From: Bin87 sp963692995
Lineage (GTDB): Bacteria; Chloroflexota; Dehalococcoidia; Lucifugimonadales; UBA3495
Direction: 5' to 3'
DNA length: 64,000 nt
Assembly (NCBI GenBank): GCA_963692995.1
Contig: OY843611.1
Location: 2,852,001-2,916,000 of the forward strand
Part shown: positions 18,724 to 27,576 of the stretch, one piece after another
Position numbering within the stretch: position 1 is the stretch's first letter
Layout: the number at the start of each line of letters is the position of its first letter
Translations under genes and position numbers: made by a program
Notes under the pieces: model-generated
What the model was told of the DNA's origin: nothing
Databases searched by the model: none
Seen by the model: the letters and a program-made list of their open reading frames with translations, nothing else

Positions 18724-18860
18724 CCGGCTGGCGTCAGGAGCGAAGCTGACGATGCGGTCGGCGCCGCCCGGTTTCGGCTTGGCGCGGGTTTCGTGCCGGC
18801 GTCGCCGATGGCCGGGCTGGAATGCGAAACGGCGCCCATCTGCCAAACATGGAGACTGCC

Positions 18861-19643
18861 ATGGTCGTCCTCAATCCAACCGGCGCTTCCTTCCGGCTGC
18901 CGGACCCGCCGCCCCGCGAGCCTGACGAAGTGACCGCTTACGACCACCTGCATAAACACGGCAGCGCCCATCACCTGGCGCAGCGCTTCGGCAGTCCCGA
19001 AACCACGCTGGTGGAAGCGGATCGCTGGATTGTCGCCGCTCCGGGAACCTTTCGGGAGCGGGCGCGCTACCCCGACCTGCTGATCGCCTTTGACGTGAAC
19101 GCGGCTGCTTACGAAACGGCCAACGGCTACGTCGTGTCGGAGCAGGGCAAACCGCCGGACTTCGTGCTGGAAGTAGCCTCGCCCAGCACGGCGGAAGTGG
19201 ACACCGGCGCAAAGCGGACCGACTACGCCGCTTTGGGCGTTGGGGAGTATTGGCGCTTTGACCACACCGGAGAGCATCACGGGTCCCGGCTGGCTGGCGA
19301 CCGGCTGGTGGACGGCCGGTACGTTCCCGTCCCGGTGCGGCCGACGGCGGCTGGCGTGTGGGAAGGCTACAGCCCGGCGCTGGATCTGATCCTGCGCTGG
19401 GAACTGGGCGAACTGCGCTGGATTGACCCGGCCACGGGGGAACACATCGCCACCTTTGAGAAGGAGCGTCGCGAGCGAATGGCGGAACGGGCGGCCCGGG
19501 AACGGGCTGAGGCGGAGACCCAACGGGAGCGGACCGCCCGTCAGGCCGCCGAAGCCCGCATTCGGGAGCTGGAAGGGGAACTGCGGCGGCGCGACGATGA
19601 ACCGGGAGACCGGCGACGGCCGCGACGACCGGCCGGGAGCTGA
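18861..19643 (+). CDS. Uma2-family endonuclease with coiled-coil tail (left copy)
   Basis: 260 aa from the ATG at 18861, which follows GGAGACTGCC; in-frame starts at 18822 and 18849 are alternatives. The core matches Uma2 (DUF820) PD-(D/E)XK proteins: RYPDLLIAFD gives the Asp, PPDFVLEVASPST the E-x-A, then DTGAKRTDYAALGVGEYW with the Lys and the typical end of the domain. Residues about 200-250 are a charged coiled coil (RERTARQAAEARIRELEGEL). Uma2 proteins are abundant in Chloroflexota and cyanobacteria; their substrate is not established. The tail differs from the right copy by in-frame expansion and contraction and ends in a basic RRPRRPAGS. Confidence 0.85.
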   Translation: MVVLNPTGASFRLPDPPPREPDEVTAYDHLHKHGSAHHLAQRFGSPETTLVEADRWIVAAPGTFRERARYPDLLIAFDVNAAAYETANGYVVSEQGKPPDFVLEVASPSTAEVDTGAKRTDYAALGVGEYWRFDHTGEHHGSRLAGDRLVDGRYVPVPVRPTAAGVWEGYSPALDLILRWELGELRWIDPATGEHIATFEKERRERMAERAARERAEAETQRERTARQAAEARIRELEGELRRRDDEPGDRRRPRRPAGS

Positions 19644-19663
19644 TCCCCGATGCGCGACGAATT

Positions 19664-19911
19664 CCCCGAAAACCATCGCCGAAGTTGATGACGCTATCCA
19701 GAAATTGCCCAGCGAATTCGCAAAAACGTGCGACGATAGTACCCAGTGCTATCCTTTCTTGTTCATCGACGAAGAGATTACTGCGGAAACGGTTGACCGC
19801 GTGTTCGACGACCTGCAATGCAGTTTTGGCGCCAATCTATCCAGTGGTCGCTTGGCTGTAATCGTCGCATCTCCCGGCGGAGACATCAATGCTGCGTACA
19901 ATCTGGCGTAG
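19664..19911 (+). pseudogene. Fragment of SDH-family Clp-fold serine protease-like gene
   Basis: Reads TIAEVDDAIQKLPSEF, FLFIDEEITAETVDRVFDDL and LAVIVASPGGDINAAYNLA, then a stop. This matches the N-terminal part of serine-dehydrogenase-proteinase/Clp-fold proteins (SPGGD-x-x-AAY block). The catalytic Ser region and the rest are missing, and it starts right where the left inverted copy ends. A rearrangement scar. Confidence 0.6.
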
Positions 19912-19923
19912 TCCATCCGGTAT

Positions 19924-19939
19924 ATAGTATCGATACTAT
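19924..19939. other. 16-bp perfect palindrome in AT-rich junction
   Basis: ATAGTATCGATACTAT is a perfect palindrome in an AT-rich stretch (19912-20035) between the protease fragment and the UvrD-like gene. A direct repeat GCCGACATT-TAT-GCCGACATT follows at about 19989-20009. Could be a recombination or operator site. Confidence 0.5.
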
Positions 19940-20035
19940 CCCTAATTACCCTGTATTACCGTATCAATAATGTGCCTCAATTGGCTTTTGCCGACATTTA
20001 TGCCGACATTCGGCGGCGCGACCGTATTTTTCAAC

Positions 20036-21700
20036 TCAGACGGCCTTCCCCGGCTTGCCGCCGTATCCGATCCCTGACGCCGACGCCCGCAAAGCCTCTA
20101 ACCACCAGGGCGCTTGCATCGGACGCCCCCTTTCGTCCCGCTCCCACGTCACCCCAATCAATTCATCCCGCGCTTTTTCCGCCGCTGCCACGAAAGCCTC
20201 AGCCCCAGCCGCTTTCCACGGCTCCCCCGCCGCAATAGCGTCCAGCAGCATTACCGTTCGATACTCGCCCCGCAACCTTCCCCCGCCAACGTGAACGGCA
20301 ACTCGCCGCGCCGTCTCCCCCTCTGTCAGCCATGGCCCCCGAACCGCCGCCCGATCCGCTAGACGCGCCGCCAACTCCCGTAGGGATAACCGCGGACACC
20401 GCCGCTCCAGTTCCGTCACTTGTTCCAACTGCCCCCGCGCCGCCGCCGACATCGGCTCCGCAACCGTTCCCCCAATCAACCGGCTTAGCGTATGCGCCCC
20501 ACGCCGGTGACTGCGTCGCAACCGTTGCCGCAGTAACCGCTCTCTTTCATCCCGCCACTCCAGACGCGGGTTCACGCAGAACTCCAGCGCCCGACGCAGC
20601 CGCTCCCAGTCCGCCGGCGGCTCCCGCCTGGGATCAATCAGCACGTGGGTTATCCCACTCCGGGCTAACTGCGTCGCCAAATGCCGGCCCATTGTCCATT
20701 CACGGCACAGGACGGCCAAATCCGACGCCGCCGTTCCTTCATTCAGACACGCCGCGATGCCCTCAGCCGCTGCTCTGGCGGCTCCGGCCAGCGTTGCGGC
20801 GACAATGCTCCGCGGCCCCTGGCCGGCCGGACGCAAATCACGCAGCCGGCGGCCGCTCAGTCGCGCCACCGCTTGGCCGATTGCCCCGCCACTGCGATGA
20901 TTGAACGCCAGCGTGAACTCGGCTACCCCGGCGCCGCCGAAACCCGGTTCCACAATCCCGCCGTCCCTGGCAACTCCTACCGTGATTGTCGCCGTCCTGG
21001 CGAATGCCACTAATTCTCGCAGCAGATTTTGTTCGTCCGCCGACCAGCGGCAAAAGTCGTCAATAAACAGGTGGCGCAGACTGCGATCCGGCCACCGCGC
21101 CGACCGCAACCGCCGCAGCGCCCAGTAGATTACATCCCGGCGGTCCAGCAGGTTCTGTCGGGTCTTCTCCCGGACGTAGCCGTCCAGCGCCTCCCGCTGT
21201 CGAGTTGAAAGCGGGCCGCCCGCGGAGTTCAGCAGGTAACGGGCCTCCCGGACGAAAGCCGGCCGGCGCGCATCCTCTTGCCGCCCCTTCCCGGCCGGCA
21301 AGGCCAGTTGCCAAGCCAGCAGCCCAGCCGCGGTTCGGTCATCCAGCAGCGTAAAATCCGGCTGCGTAAAATCCGGCCCGGACTGACGCAGCAACCGCGC
21401 CGCCAGCGCCGTAGGACACACTGGTCGCCACCCGCCGTCAGCTCCGGGCCGGCTTTCGCTCCCTTCGGCAATTACCACCGTTGCGGCGGGATTGATCGCG
21501 CCCGCCCTTGCCCTTCGGCAATAGCGGGCTTGCAGCGTATGACTTTTCCCGCTGCCGCTGTCCCCCCTGATGATCACCCGATCCGACGCCGACCGCACCG
21601 CCGCCGCCTGAACCGGGTCCAGCGGGATGGCGTCTAGCAACCGGTTCCTTTCCCGCGCCACTCTTGGCGCCGCCCCGCTTAGCTCCCTGGCTCGCGGCAT
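20036..21700 (-). CDS. UvrD/Rep-like SF1 helicase-type ATPase
   Basis: 554 aa. Q-motif LDPVQAAAV, Walker A GDSGSGKSHT (about residues 46-55), Walker B HLFIDDFCRWSADEQ (about 211-225), motif III/IV-like FNHRSGGAIGQAV (about 262-275) and VLCREWTMGRHLA, LIDPRREPPADWE further on. The C-terminal YRTVMLLDAIAAGEPW resembles the last SF1 motifs but is degenerate and short compared with UvrD (about 700 aa). Likely a DNA helicase or unwinding accessory for plasmid replication or transfer. Last gene of a minus-strand operon (primase, zinc protein, lipoprotein, helicase); its start overlaps the lipoprotein stop by about 22 nt. Confidence 0.75.
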   Translation of the reverse strand: MPRARELSGAAPRVARERNRLLDAIPLDPVQAAAVRSASDRVIIRGDSGSGKSHTLQARYCRRARAGAINPAATVVIAEGSESRPGADGGWRPVCPTALAARLLRQSGPDFTQPDFTLLDDRTAAGLLAWQLALPAGKGRQEDARRPAFVREARYLLNSAGGPLSTRQREALDGYVREKTRQNLLDRRDVIYWALRRLRSARWPDRSLRHLFIDDFCRWSADEQNLLRELVAFARTATITVGVARDGGIVEPGFGGAGVAEFTLAFNHRSGGAIGQAVARLSGRRLRDLRPAGQGPRSIVAATLAGAARAAAEGIAACLNEGTAASDLAVLCREWTMGRHLATQLARSGITHVLIDPRREPPADWERLRRALEFCVNPRLEWRDERERLLRQRLRRSHRRGAHTLSRLIGGTVAEPMSAAARGQLEQVTELERRCPRLSLRELAARLADRAAVRGPWLTEGETARRVAVHVGGGRLRGEYRTVMLLDAIAAGEPWKAAGAEAFVAAAEKARDELIGVTWERDERGRPMQAPWWLEALRASASGIGYGGKPGKAV

Positions 21701-22158
21701 ACGGCAGCCGTCAGCCGAAACTCTTCAACTATCGCTGACGCCGCGTCGCCAGCCTGCGCGTAGCGCTGCCACATATCGTCCGCAACCTCATCCGCAATCC
21801 GATCCTCCGGCACGCCCTGATAAAGCTGCCGCGCCTGCGGATACCGGCTGGCGAAACAGTCGGCCGCCGCCGCAATCAGCTGCACCATTTCCCAATCGCG
21901 CTTGACCGAATCTGGCGGCCCGGCCGCCGGGACTTCCCGGCTCAGCCGTTCAACGCGGTCCTGCAACTCCTGCTGCCCTTCCGTCAGCCGCCGCAGCTCG
22001 GCCCGCTGTCCGTTCTGCAACTCCACCAGGTCCGCCTGGTTCCGGTTCAGGACCGCAACCCCCTCCCGCGCCGCGGCATCCTCAAATTGGCAGCCCGTCA
22101 GCGCCAGGGTCAGGGCCAGCAAGCCGGCCGTCAGCAGGCCGTATCTGATCTTTTTCAT
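21679..22158 (-). CDS. Lipoprotein with coiled coil
   Basis: 159 aa. Signal MKKIRYGLLTAGLLALTLA and lipobox LALTGC (Cys about 23). Residues about 35-75 form a coiled coil (NQADLVELQNGQRAEL, GQQELQDRVERLSRE). The rest is helical with Cys residues (CFASRYPQARQLYQG, TAAVCREPGS). The ATG at 22158 overlaps the stop of the upstream zinc-ribbon gene, indicating translational coupling. Lipoproteins of this size with coiled coils are common in conjugation loci (entry exclusion or scaffold roles), but nothing specific is recognised. Confidence 0.7.
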   Translation of the reverse strand: MKKIRYGLLTAGLLALTLALTGCQFEDAAAREGVAVLNRNQADLVELQNGQRAELRRLTEGQQELQDRVERLSREVPAAGPPDSVKRDWEMVQLIAAAADCFASRYPQARQLYQGVPEDRIADEVADDMWQRYAQAGDAASAIVEEFRLTAAVCREPGS

Positions 22159-22916
22159 CAGCGCATCCCCTCCCAGGCATAATCGTTGTGCGAACAAATT
22201 CGGCAGCGCCTTTCCCGATCTCCGAAATAGTCCGGCAAGTCAATCGTCAGATTGGACGCCGGCGCCCCGCAGCGGGAGCAGGGAGAACGCAGGTCCGCAA
22301 CGTAGCTCCGCCGCTGCAACGCCGTAATGAAAACGGGAACCGCATCGGCTCTTCCCCAGCGATCCGCGGCGGCGGGCGCGGTCTCCGCGGCCGCCGCCGG
22401 CGGCAACGCTTGATTCAGCCGACGCAGCGTTTCCCAGGGACACAGCATCCGGTCGCAGGACATCCCCTCCGGGTAGCCCGCGGCCGCCGTCAGCAGCAGT
22501 TCCAGCAGTTCCGGCTTCACGTACAAACGCCGGGACACCTCCTCTAACTCCCCTTCCGGCAAACCCCACGCGCGTCGCGCTTGCGCCAGCCGCCGCCGTA
22601 GCCGCGCCACTCCCTGGGGCCAGCTCTCCCGCCAGGGATGCGCCGCCAGCTCTTTTTCCACCGCTTCCAGCAACGCCAAGCTGATCCGCAAGTTGGCCGC
22701 CGTCGGCTGGTAAGGCGGCCGGCAGTTCCACTTTTTCACGTTCAGGGTCCGACGCTCCGCCGGCTCCAGCCCGTGACGCCACGCCTGCCGCTCCACGTAG
22801 GCCACCGGCAGCCGACGCCGGATCAGCAATTCCCGGACCCGCCGCTGAAACTCTTCCCGGAAGCGCTGATATACCCGCCCTTCCGACGCGGATGCCGCGC
22901 CATTCTTCAGGCCCAT
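22158..22916 (-). CDS. Helical protein with C-terminal zinc ribbon
   Basis: 252 aa. The ATG at 22916 overlaps the end of the primase-like gene by 10 nt. The N-terminal about 150 residues are basic helices (RVYQRFREEFQRRVRELLIRR, WGLPEGELEEVSRRLYV). The C-terminus carries CSRCGAPASNL and RRCRICSHN, two C-x2-C pairs about 21 residues apart that form a probable zinc ribbon. Encoded between a CHC2 primase and a UvrD-like ATPase, so a DNA-binding accessory of replication is plausible; no family match is claimed. Confidence 0.65.
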   Translation of the reverse strand: MGLKNGAASASEGRVYQRFREEFQRRVRELLIRRRLPVAYVERQAWRHGLEPAERRTLNVKKWNCRPPYQPTAANLRISLALLEAVEKELAAHPWRESWPQGVARLRRRLAQARRAWGLPEGELEEVSRRLYVKPELLELLLTAAAGYPEGMSCDRMLCPWETLRRLNQALPPAAAAETAPAAADRWGRADAVPVFITALQRRSYVADLRSPCSRCGAPASNLTIDLPDYFGDRERRCRICSHNDYAWEGMR

Positions 22917-24178
22917 AGCGCCTCGAAGTTCCGGGGGTATCCGTTCAGGCAGTTGTTGATCCACTCCCCATTTACCACGGACGGCGCGGCGGGCAGCCGT
23001 TCTTGCAGCGCGTGCATCAGCTCGCCGGCTACCTTCCCGTCGCGGCAGGCCACCGCGACTTGTCGGGGCGATAGCCGGGCGATTTGATCGATGATCCGCG
23101 CCGGATTGGGACGTAGCGGCATTACTCCCGCCAAATCCTCTGCCGGTCCCGCAGCCCGCAGGATCAGAAACAGCCGCGGGTCGTCGGTGATTACTAACTT
23201 CGCCGGCCGCGGCGGCAGGTTCATCCGGCCCAGCAGCGCCGGCCGCTGCCCCGGCAACGCCGTCCAATTAGGCGCTTGGGCCGGCCACTGCCGTCGCGCA
23301 TTCAGCTCTTGCCGCGCCACGCCGGTGAAACTCATTACTCCGCCGGCATGATCCAGCTCCGCTACCGTGAGGTAGCCCGACATCCGTTCCCGCCGCCCGG
23401 CGCCCCGAAACAGCGGCGACTGGTCAATCTCTTCCGGCGTCAAGTCCTGCCGCAACAGATAGCCGCGCAGGCCGTAGCCCGAACAATATCCGATGCCCGC
23501 CGCCGCCGCCTGCTCAATAGTCAAGTCCAGCCGGGTCAAATAGCTCACGGCCGCCGGCTCGACCAGCCGTTCCTCAAACCACAGGGCCGCTCGGGTCAAG
23601 AGCGCGGTGTTTTGGGGGCGCGGCGGTTCGTGGTAGGTGGGCGAGTGGTCGTACAAAATCGCCGCCGGCCGCGCGCCACGGGCGTTCTCCGGGTCTTGCA
23701 GCCACTGCCGCGCTTCCATGATCGCCATTCCCCAGATTCGCGCGGCGAAGGCGGCGGCGTCGCCCCGGACGCCGCAGGTCCGACAGCCGAAGAAGTTGTC
23801 GTCAACGCTGATCTCCAGCGTGCGCGTCGGCTGACGCCCCTGGCTGCGGTGAAAGGGACAGATTCCTTGCCAGCGGGCGTTCATTTCATCCCGCGGCGTC
23901 AGGTTCGCGCCGACCCCTTTAGCCAGGGGGATCAGCAGCCGGCCTTGGTCGGCGTCGGGAATGTAGCTGTTGCGGCGCTCCCGATTTGGCTCCGGCGCGG
24001 CGTCGGCGCCGGTTGCTCCGGCGGCTGCCGTTTCCGGCGCGGCGTCGGCGCCAGTTGCTCCGGCGGCTGCCGTTTCCGGCCCTTCGGCGGCTGCCTTTTC
24101 CGGCCCTTCGGCCAGGTTCGCCGTCTCGTGGCCCGGCTCGCCGCCCGCCGTTTCCGTTTCCGTTTCCGTTTGCAGCAT
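22907..24178 (-). CDS. DnaG-like primase with CHC2 zinc finger
   Basis: 423 aa; AAGGAG nine nt before the ATG. Residues 1-70 are an Ala/Glu/Thr-rich low-complexity lead with duplicated AAAGATGADAAPE units. Residues about 105-150 are a CHC2 finger: ICPFHRSQGRQPTRTLEISVD, then FFGCRTCGVRGDAAAF. A catalytic-core-like region follows (AAAGIGYCSGYGLR, GYLTVAELDHAGGVMSFTGVARQ), and a TOPRIM-like stretch may be LVITDDPRLFLIL, lacking a clear E/DxD pair. Probably a plasmid primase. Divergent from the coupling-protein gene, with about 240 bp of regulatory DNA between. Confidence 0.75.
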   Translation of the reverse strand: MLQTETETETAGGEPGHETANLAEGPEKAAAEGPETAAAGATGADAAPETAAAGATGADAAPEPNRERRNSYIPDADQGRLLIPLAKGVGANLTPRDEMNARWQGICPFHRSQGRQPTRTLEISVDDNFFGCRTCGVRGDAAAFAARIWGMAIMEARQWLQDPENARGARPAAILYDHSPTYHEPPRPQNTALLTRAALWFEERLVEPAAVSYLTRLDLTIEQAAAAGIGYCSGYGLRGYLLRQDLTPEEIDQSPLFRGAGRRERMSGYLTVAELDHAGGVMSFTGVARQELNARRQWPAQAPNWTALPGQRPALLGRMNLPPRPAKLVITDDPRLFLILRAAGPAEDLAGVMPLRPNPARIIDQIARLSPRQVAVACRDGKVAGELMHALQERLPAAPSVVNGEWINNCLNGYPRNFEALWA

Positions 24179-24254
24179 GATAGTTCAGCTCCTTTTGCGC
24201 GGCCCGGCCCAATTGCCGGCTAAGAGCCGGGCCAGGTCGCTGGGGTCAATGATC

Positions 24255-24279
24255 GCGGGGAACGACGCCCCGCCTTTTT
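24255..24279 (+). terminator. Hairpin plus T run upstream of coupling-protein gene
   Basis: GCGGGG (24255-24260) pairs with CCCCGC (24268-24273), followed by CTTTTT. It reads in the plus direction inside the divergent intergenic region, so it may attenuate transcription entering the coupling-protein operon. Confidence 0.5.
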
Positions 24280-24391
24280 ATTGCGGTTTCGGTTGCCAAG
24301 CCCGGCCGATCAGGATTTCGCGGGCGACGGTCTCCTCGGTGGCCTCAGCCCCCTCAATTGGCTGGTAGCGCAGGTAAATGTCCTGAAATCC

Positions 24392-24413
24392 AGATAACAC
24401 CGCTGCGTTATCT
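24392..24413. promoter_or_regulatory. Inverted GTTATCT pair before coupling-protein gene
   Basis: AGATAAC (24392-24398) and GTTATCT (24407-24413) face each other across 8 nt, ending 10 nt before the ATG at 24423, where no strong ribosome site is seen. Same arrangement as at 4954-4977. Confidence 0.45.
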
Positions 24414-24422
24414 CTCCGCTGT

Positions 24423-27400
24423 ATGAATTTTTCGGGAAATGGCGCCGGCCCGCATTTCTTTCGCGCTCCCGGACCATCCGTCCAGGTCGCCCGCGCTTTG
24501 CCCCCCCGCGCCGGCCAGCACACCCTCCTGGGCCTGGAATCGGCCCTGGCCTCCCTGCGCTACCCCGAAAGCCGGTTCGCCTTCGAGATCTACGGACAAA
24601 ACGGACAAATCTTCTACCTCGTCCGCGCCGAAAACTACCCGCCCTTGCCCTATGTCCTCGCGTCCTGCTACCCCCAGGCGCAGTTCTCCGGCCTCGGCGA
24701 CTACGCCGGCCGGGACGACGAAATGGCCCGCGACTGGCTCAGCCTCCGGCACGATGAACGACAGCACGTCCTGCTGGGACACCTGGCCGCCGAACCCTAT
24801 CTGCCGCTGAAAAGCTGCGACGACCAGGGCCTTCGACAAGGCGAGGTTGACCCCTTGGCTTCCATCCTCGGCTACCTCGCCGCCGTCAGTCGCGGCGGCC
24901 GTCGCGTCGGGGTTCGTCTCCTGTTCCGTCCCGCGCCGTCGGACTGGGGCGCCGCCTGGCAGCGCAACTTGCAACGCCGTCTGGACCGCCAGGACTTGTC
25001 CACTGCTCCCACCGCTCCCGCCGCCGGACGCGCTGCCGACGCCGGCTTTCTCGAAAGCGTTCCCATCTGGGCCTGGCTGGCGCTGGCCGGCGCCGGCGGC
25101 CTGGGCTACCTCAACTGGCTATTGATCCAGCAGCAAAACTACCTGGCCGCCGCCGGCGCCGATGCCGCCGCCCTGACCCTCAGCGCCGGCAGCGTCTTCC
25201 TCTACCGACGCCTTTTCGGCAAGCCCGCAACCCGTCAGTATTTCGATGAGCAAATGGTCGCGGATAAACTGGCTTCCCTGGGCTTCATAACCGAACTCCA
25301 GCTGACCGCTTTCCTGCCGGCCCAAGAAGGCGACGCCATCGCCCAAGACCTGCTCAACGGACTGGCTGCCGCCTACGTTCAGTTCGATCACTCCGCCGGC
25401 AACCGCTGGCGCTGGAGCCGGCGCCGCACCCTCAAAACCCCCACGCAGCAGCTGCTAACTTCCGAACCGGCGCCCCCGCTGCTCGGCTTTCAACCCCTCG
25501 ACAAGCGCCGCGCCCACCGCTCCATACTGTCCCCCCGCGAACTGGCTACCCTCTGGCACCTGCCCCTGGGCGAGTCCGAAGTTGCCGCGATGCCCCGCGC
25601 CGCCGCCCGGCAGCTCCGTCCCTACCTGCTGGGCGTGGATGACGGCCCCCTGGTCGGACACGTGGTGGGTTCCGACGCTCCCGTGCGCGTGTCCGACGCC
25701 GCCCTGCGCCGGCATATGCTCCTGCTGGGCAAGTCCGGGATGGGCAAGTCCACCTTTCTCAAGCACATCTTGCAAGGCAAGTTTCAGGCGAAAGCCCGCG
25801 GCGAGGATAGCGACGCTATCGTGGTGGTCGATCCCCACGCCGACCTGATCGCCGACCTCATGCCCCTGGTGCCGCCGGAAATCGCCCATCTCACCCGTCT
25901 CATCGACATCGGACGCGAAGACCGGGCGCCGGCCATCAATCTCATCGACCCGGACCGCTTCGCCGACCGCGACCGCTGCATCGCCAGCATCGTCGATACC
26001 CTGCGCTTTCTCTCCGGCGTCGCCTGGGGACCGCGCATGCAGGCGATTTTCGATCACGGCCTGAAGGGTTTGTATGAGTACAACGCGCACCCGGATACGC
26101 CCTATCAGCAGCGCTTGACCCTGCTGGACCTGCTGCCTCTGCTGGCCGGCGCCGAACCCGCGCCAGCGGCGGCGGCGGCTAGTAGCGGCGGCCGCGGCCG
26201 ACGGCCGCCGCCGGCGGCGCCCTCCGCTTTTCAGCAGCAAGTCCTGGCCCGCGTCAGCGATCCCGAAGTCCTGGCCTGGTTCCGCCGCTTTCAGGGCTGG
26301 AGCGATCAACTGCGCTCGGAAGCCCTCGCTCCCGTAGAAACCCGCATCAGCGCCTTCGCTTCCGACGTCCGCGCCAGAGGCGTTCTGGGCCAGTGGGAAA
26401 CTACCGTCTCCTTCAGCGATGCCCTGCGGGAGGGCCAGATCATTCTGGTCAACCCGGCCAGCGGCGTGGTTGGCCCCTGGGTCTCCGCGCTGCTGGGCAG
26501 CACCGTGGTCGGCCTGCTGGATTCCGCGCTACGGGAACAGGAAAAACTGCCTCCGGACCAGCGCAAGCGCTGTCTGCTGGTCGCCGACGAATTTCATACT
26601 ATCGTCGGCGCCAACTGGGAAGAACTTCTGGCCGGCATCCGCAAGTACGGTTGTGCTGTTTTATTGGCAACGCAAAGCATGGCCCGGCTGGATACCCCGG
26701 AACGTAACCTCAAGGACGGCGTGCTGGCGAATGTCGGCGGCATTGTTTGCTACCAGATGTCCGGGGGCGACGCCCGCATTATCGCCGATCAAGTCGGCCG
26801 CGAATCGGGCATTACCGAAACGGATCTGGTCAGCCTTGACCCCTATTACGCCTACGTCAAACTGACGACGGGCGAGTCCAGCCTGCCGCCCTTCGCCATT
26901 CGCACCCGGGAGCCGGACGCCGGCGACCCGGCGGCGGCGCAGCTGATCATCGACGGCTTGCCTAATTACACCAGGGATCGCCGGGAGTCGCTGGCGGCCA
27001 TTGCCCGCCGCATGGCCGAACACGAAGGCTTTCCGCTGCCGGCCGAGGCCGGCGCGACCGGCGCGGCGGCGGCCGGTTCCGATAGGGCCGGCGGCGGTGC
27101 CGGCGCGGCGCCGGAAGGAACCCGACTGCGCGGCGTGGCGGAAGATGCCGTAGCCGCCAGTCAGCTGGACGAAACCACTCTGGCGATGATCCAGCGCCAT
27201 CTTCACGATCCCGGAGTCCAGGCGGTGTTTGACGCCGGCCTGAAAGGCCGGGTCAACAGCCTGGTCGCCCAGGGTCGTCGGGAGGACCGGGAGCGCATTC
27301 GCCAGGAAGAACGGGAGCGGGCGCAACGGGAGCGGCCGGCGGCCGGAACGCCGGCGGCCCCGTCGGAACCGCCGTCGGAACCGCCGTCGGAACCAACCGC

Positions 27401-27560
27401 GGAACGGGCCGCCCCGCCGTCGGAACCAACCGCGGAACCGGCCGACATCTTCCCGCCGCTACCACCCGAACCGCCAGCGCCGCCGGTTGAACCGGAACCC
27501 GAATCGGCTCCCGCTTTACCTTTCAATCGCGGCCGCAGCCGCATGGGCAAACGCGGCTGA
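24423..27560 (+). CDS. VirD4/TraD-type conjugative coupling ATPase
   Basis: 1045 aa. The N-terminal about 200 residues are cytoplasmic; membrane segments lie at about 212-232 and 245-262 (SVPIWAWLALAGAGGLGYL). SILSPRELATLWHLP precedes the motor domain, as is typical of coupling proteins. Walker A LLLGKSGMGKST (about 433-444), Walker B AIVVVDPHAD (about 465), second acidic motif LLVADEFHT (about 717) and VLLATQSMARL. The C-terminus is a coiled, Pro/Glu-rich tail with repeated PSEPTAE/PPSE units (about 970-1030). The protein couples relaxosome DNA to the secretion channel at the inner membrane. Followed after 16 nt by the replication-relaxation-like gene, probably an operon. Confidence 0.85.
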   Translation: MNFSGNGAGPHFFRAPGPSVQVARALPPRAGQHTLLGLESALASLRYPESRFAFEIYGQNGQIFYLVRAENYPPLPYVLASCYPQAQFSGLGDYAGRDDEMARDWLSLRHDERQHVLLGHLAAEPYLPLKSCDDQGLRQGEVDPLASILGYLAAVSRGGRRVGVRLLFRPAPSDWGAAWQRNLQRRLDRQDLSTAPTAPAAGRAADAGFLESVPIWAWLALAGAGGLGYLNWLLIQQQNYLAAAGADAAALTLSAGSVFLYRRLFGKPATRQYFDEQMVADKLASLGFITELQLTAFLPAQEGDAIAQDLLNGLAAAYVQFDHSAGNRWRWSRRRTLKTPTQQLLTSEPAPPLLGFQPLDKRRAHRSILSPRELATLWHLPLGESEVAAMPRAAARQLRPYLLGVDDGPLVGHVVGSDAPVRVSDAALRRHMLLLGKSGMGKSTFLKHILQGKFQAKARGEDSDAIVVVDPHADLIADLMPLVPPEIAHLTRLIDIGREDRAPAINLIDPDRFADRDRCIASIVDTLRFLSGVAWGPRMQAIFDHGLKGLYEYNAHPDTPYQQRLTLLDLLPLLAGAEPAPAAAAASSGGRGRRPPPAAPSAFQQQVLARVSDPEVLAWFRRFQGWSDQLRSEALAPVETRISAFASDVRARGVLGQWETTVSFSDALREGQIILVNPASGVVGPWVSALLGSTVVGLLDSALREQEKLPPDQRKRCLLVADEFHTIVGANWEELLAGIRKYGCAVLLATQSMARLDTPERNLKDGVLANVGGIVCYQMSGGDARIIADQVGRESGITETDLVSLDPYYAYVKLTTGESSLPPFAIRTREPDAGDPAAAQLIIDGLPNYTRDRRESLAAIARRMAEHEGFPLPAEAGATGAAAAGSDRAGGGAGAAPEGTRLRGVAEDAVAASQLDETTLAMIQRHLHDPGVQAVFDAGLKGRVNSLVAQGRREDRERIRQEERERAQRERPAAGTPAAPSEPPSEPPSEPTAERAAPPSEPTAEPADIFPPLPPEPPAPPVEPEPESAPALPFNRGRSRMGKRG

Positions 27561-27576
27561 ACTCCTGGAGCCAACC

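Larger units (their letters stand above)
14400..19660. repeat. Left copy of inverted module (A-B-CΔ-DΔ-E-F)
   Basis: Highly similar, in opposite orientation, to about 49905-57900. Relative to the right copy it lacks 232 bp between E and D (join at 18088/18089) and about 2.5 kb joining the middle of C to the middle of D at 15648-15652, where both parents share CTGG. The inner boundary with the right copy is near 19660, after the F stop. Confidence 0.85.

Noticed and set aside
24278..24523. Minus-strand frame ending EETVAREILIGRAWQPKPQ
   Set aside because: Overlaps the coupling-protein start and has no ribosome site; could be a remnant but not supported.
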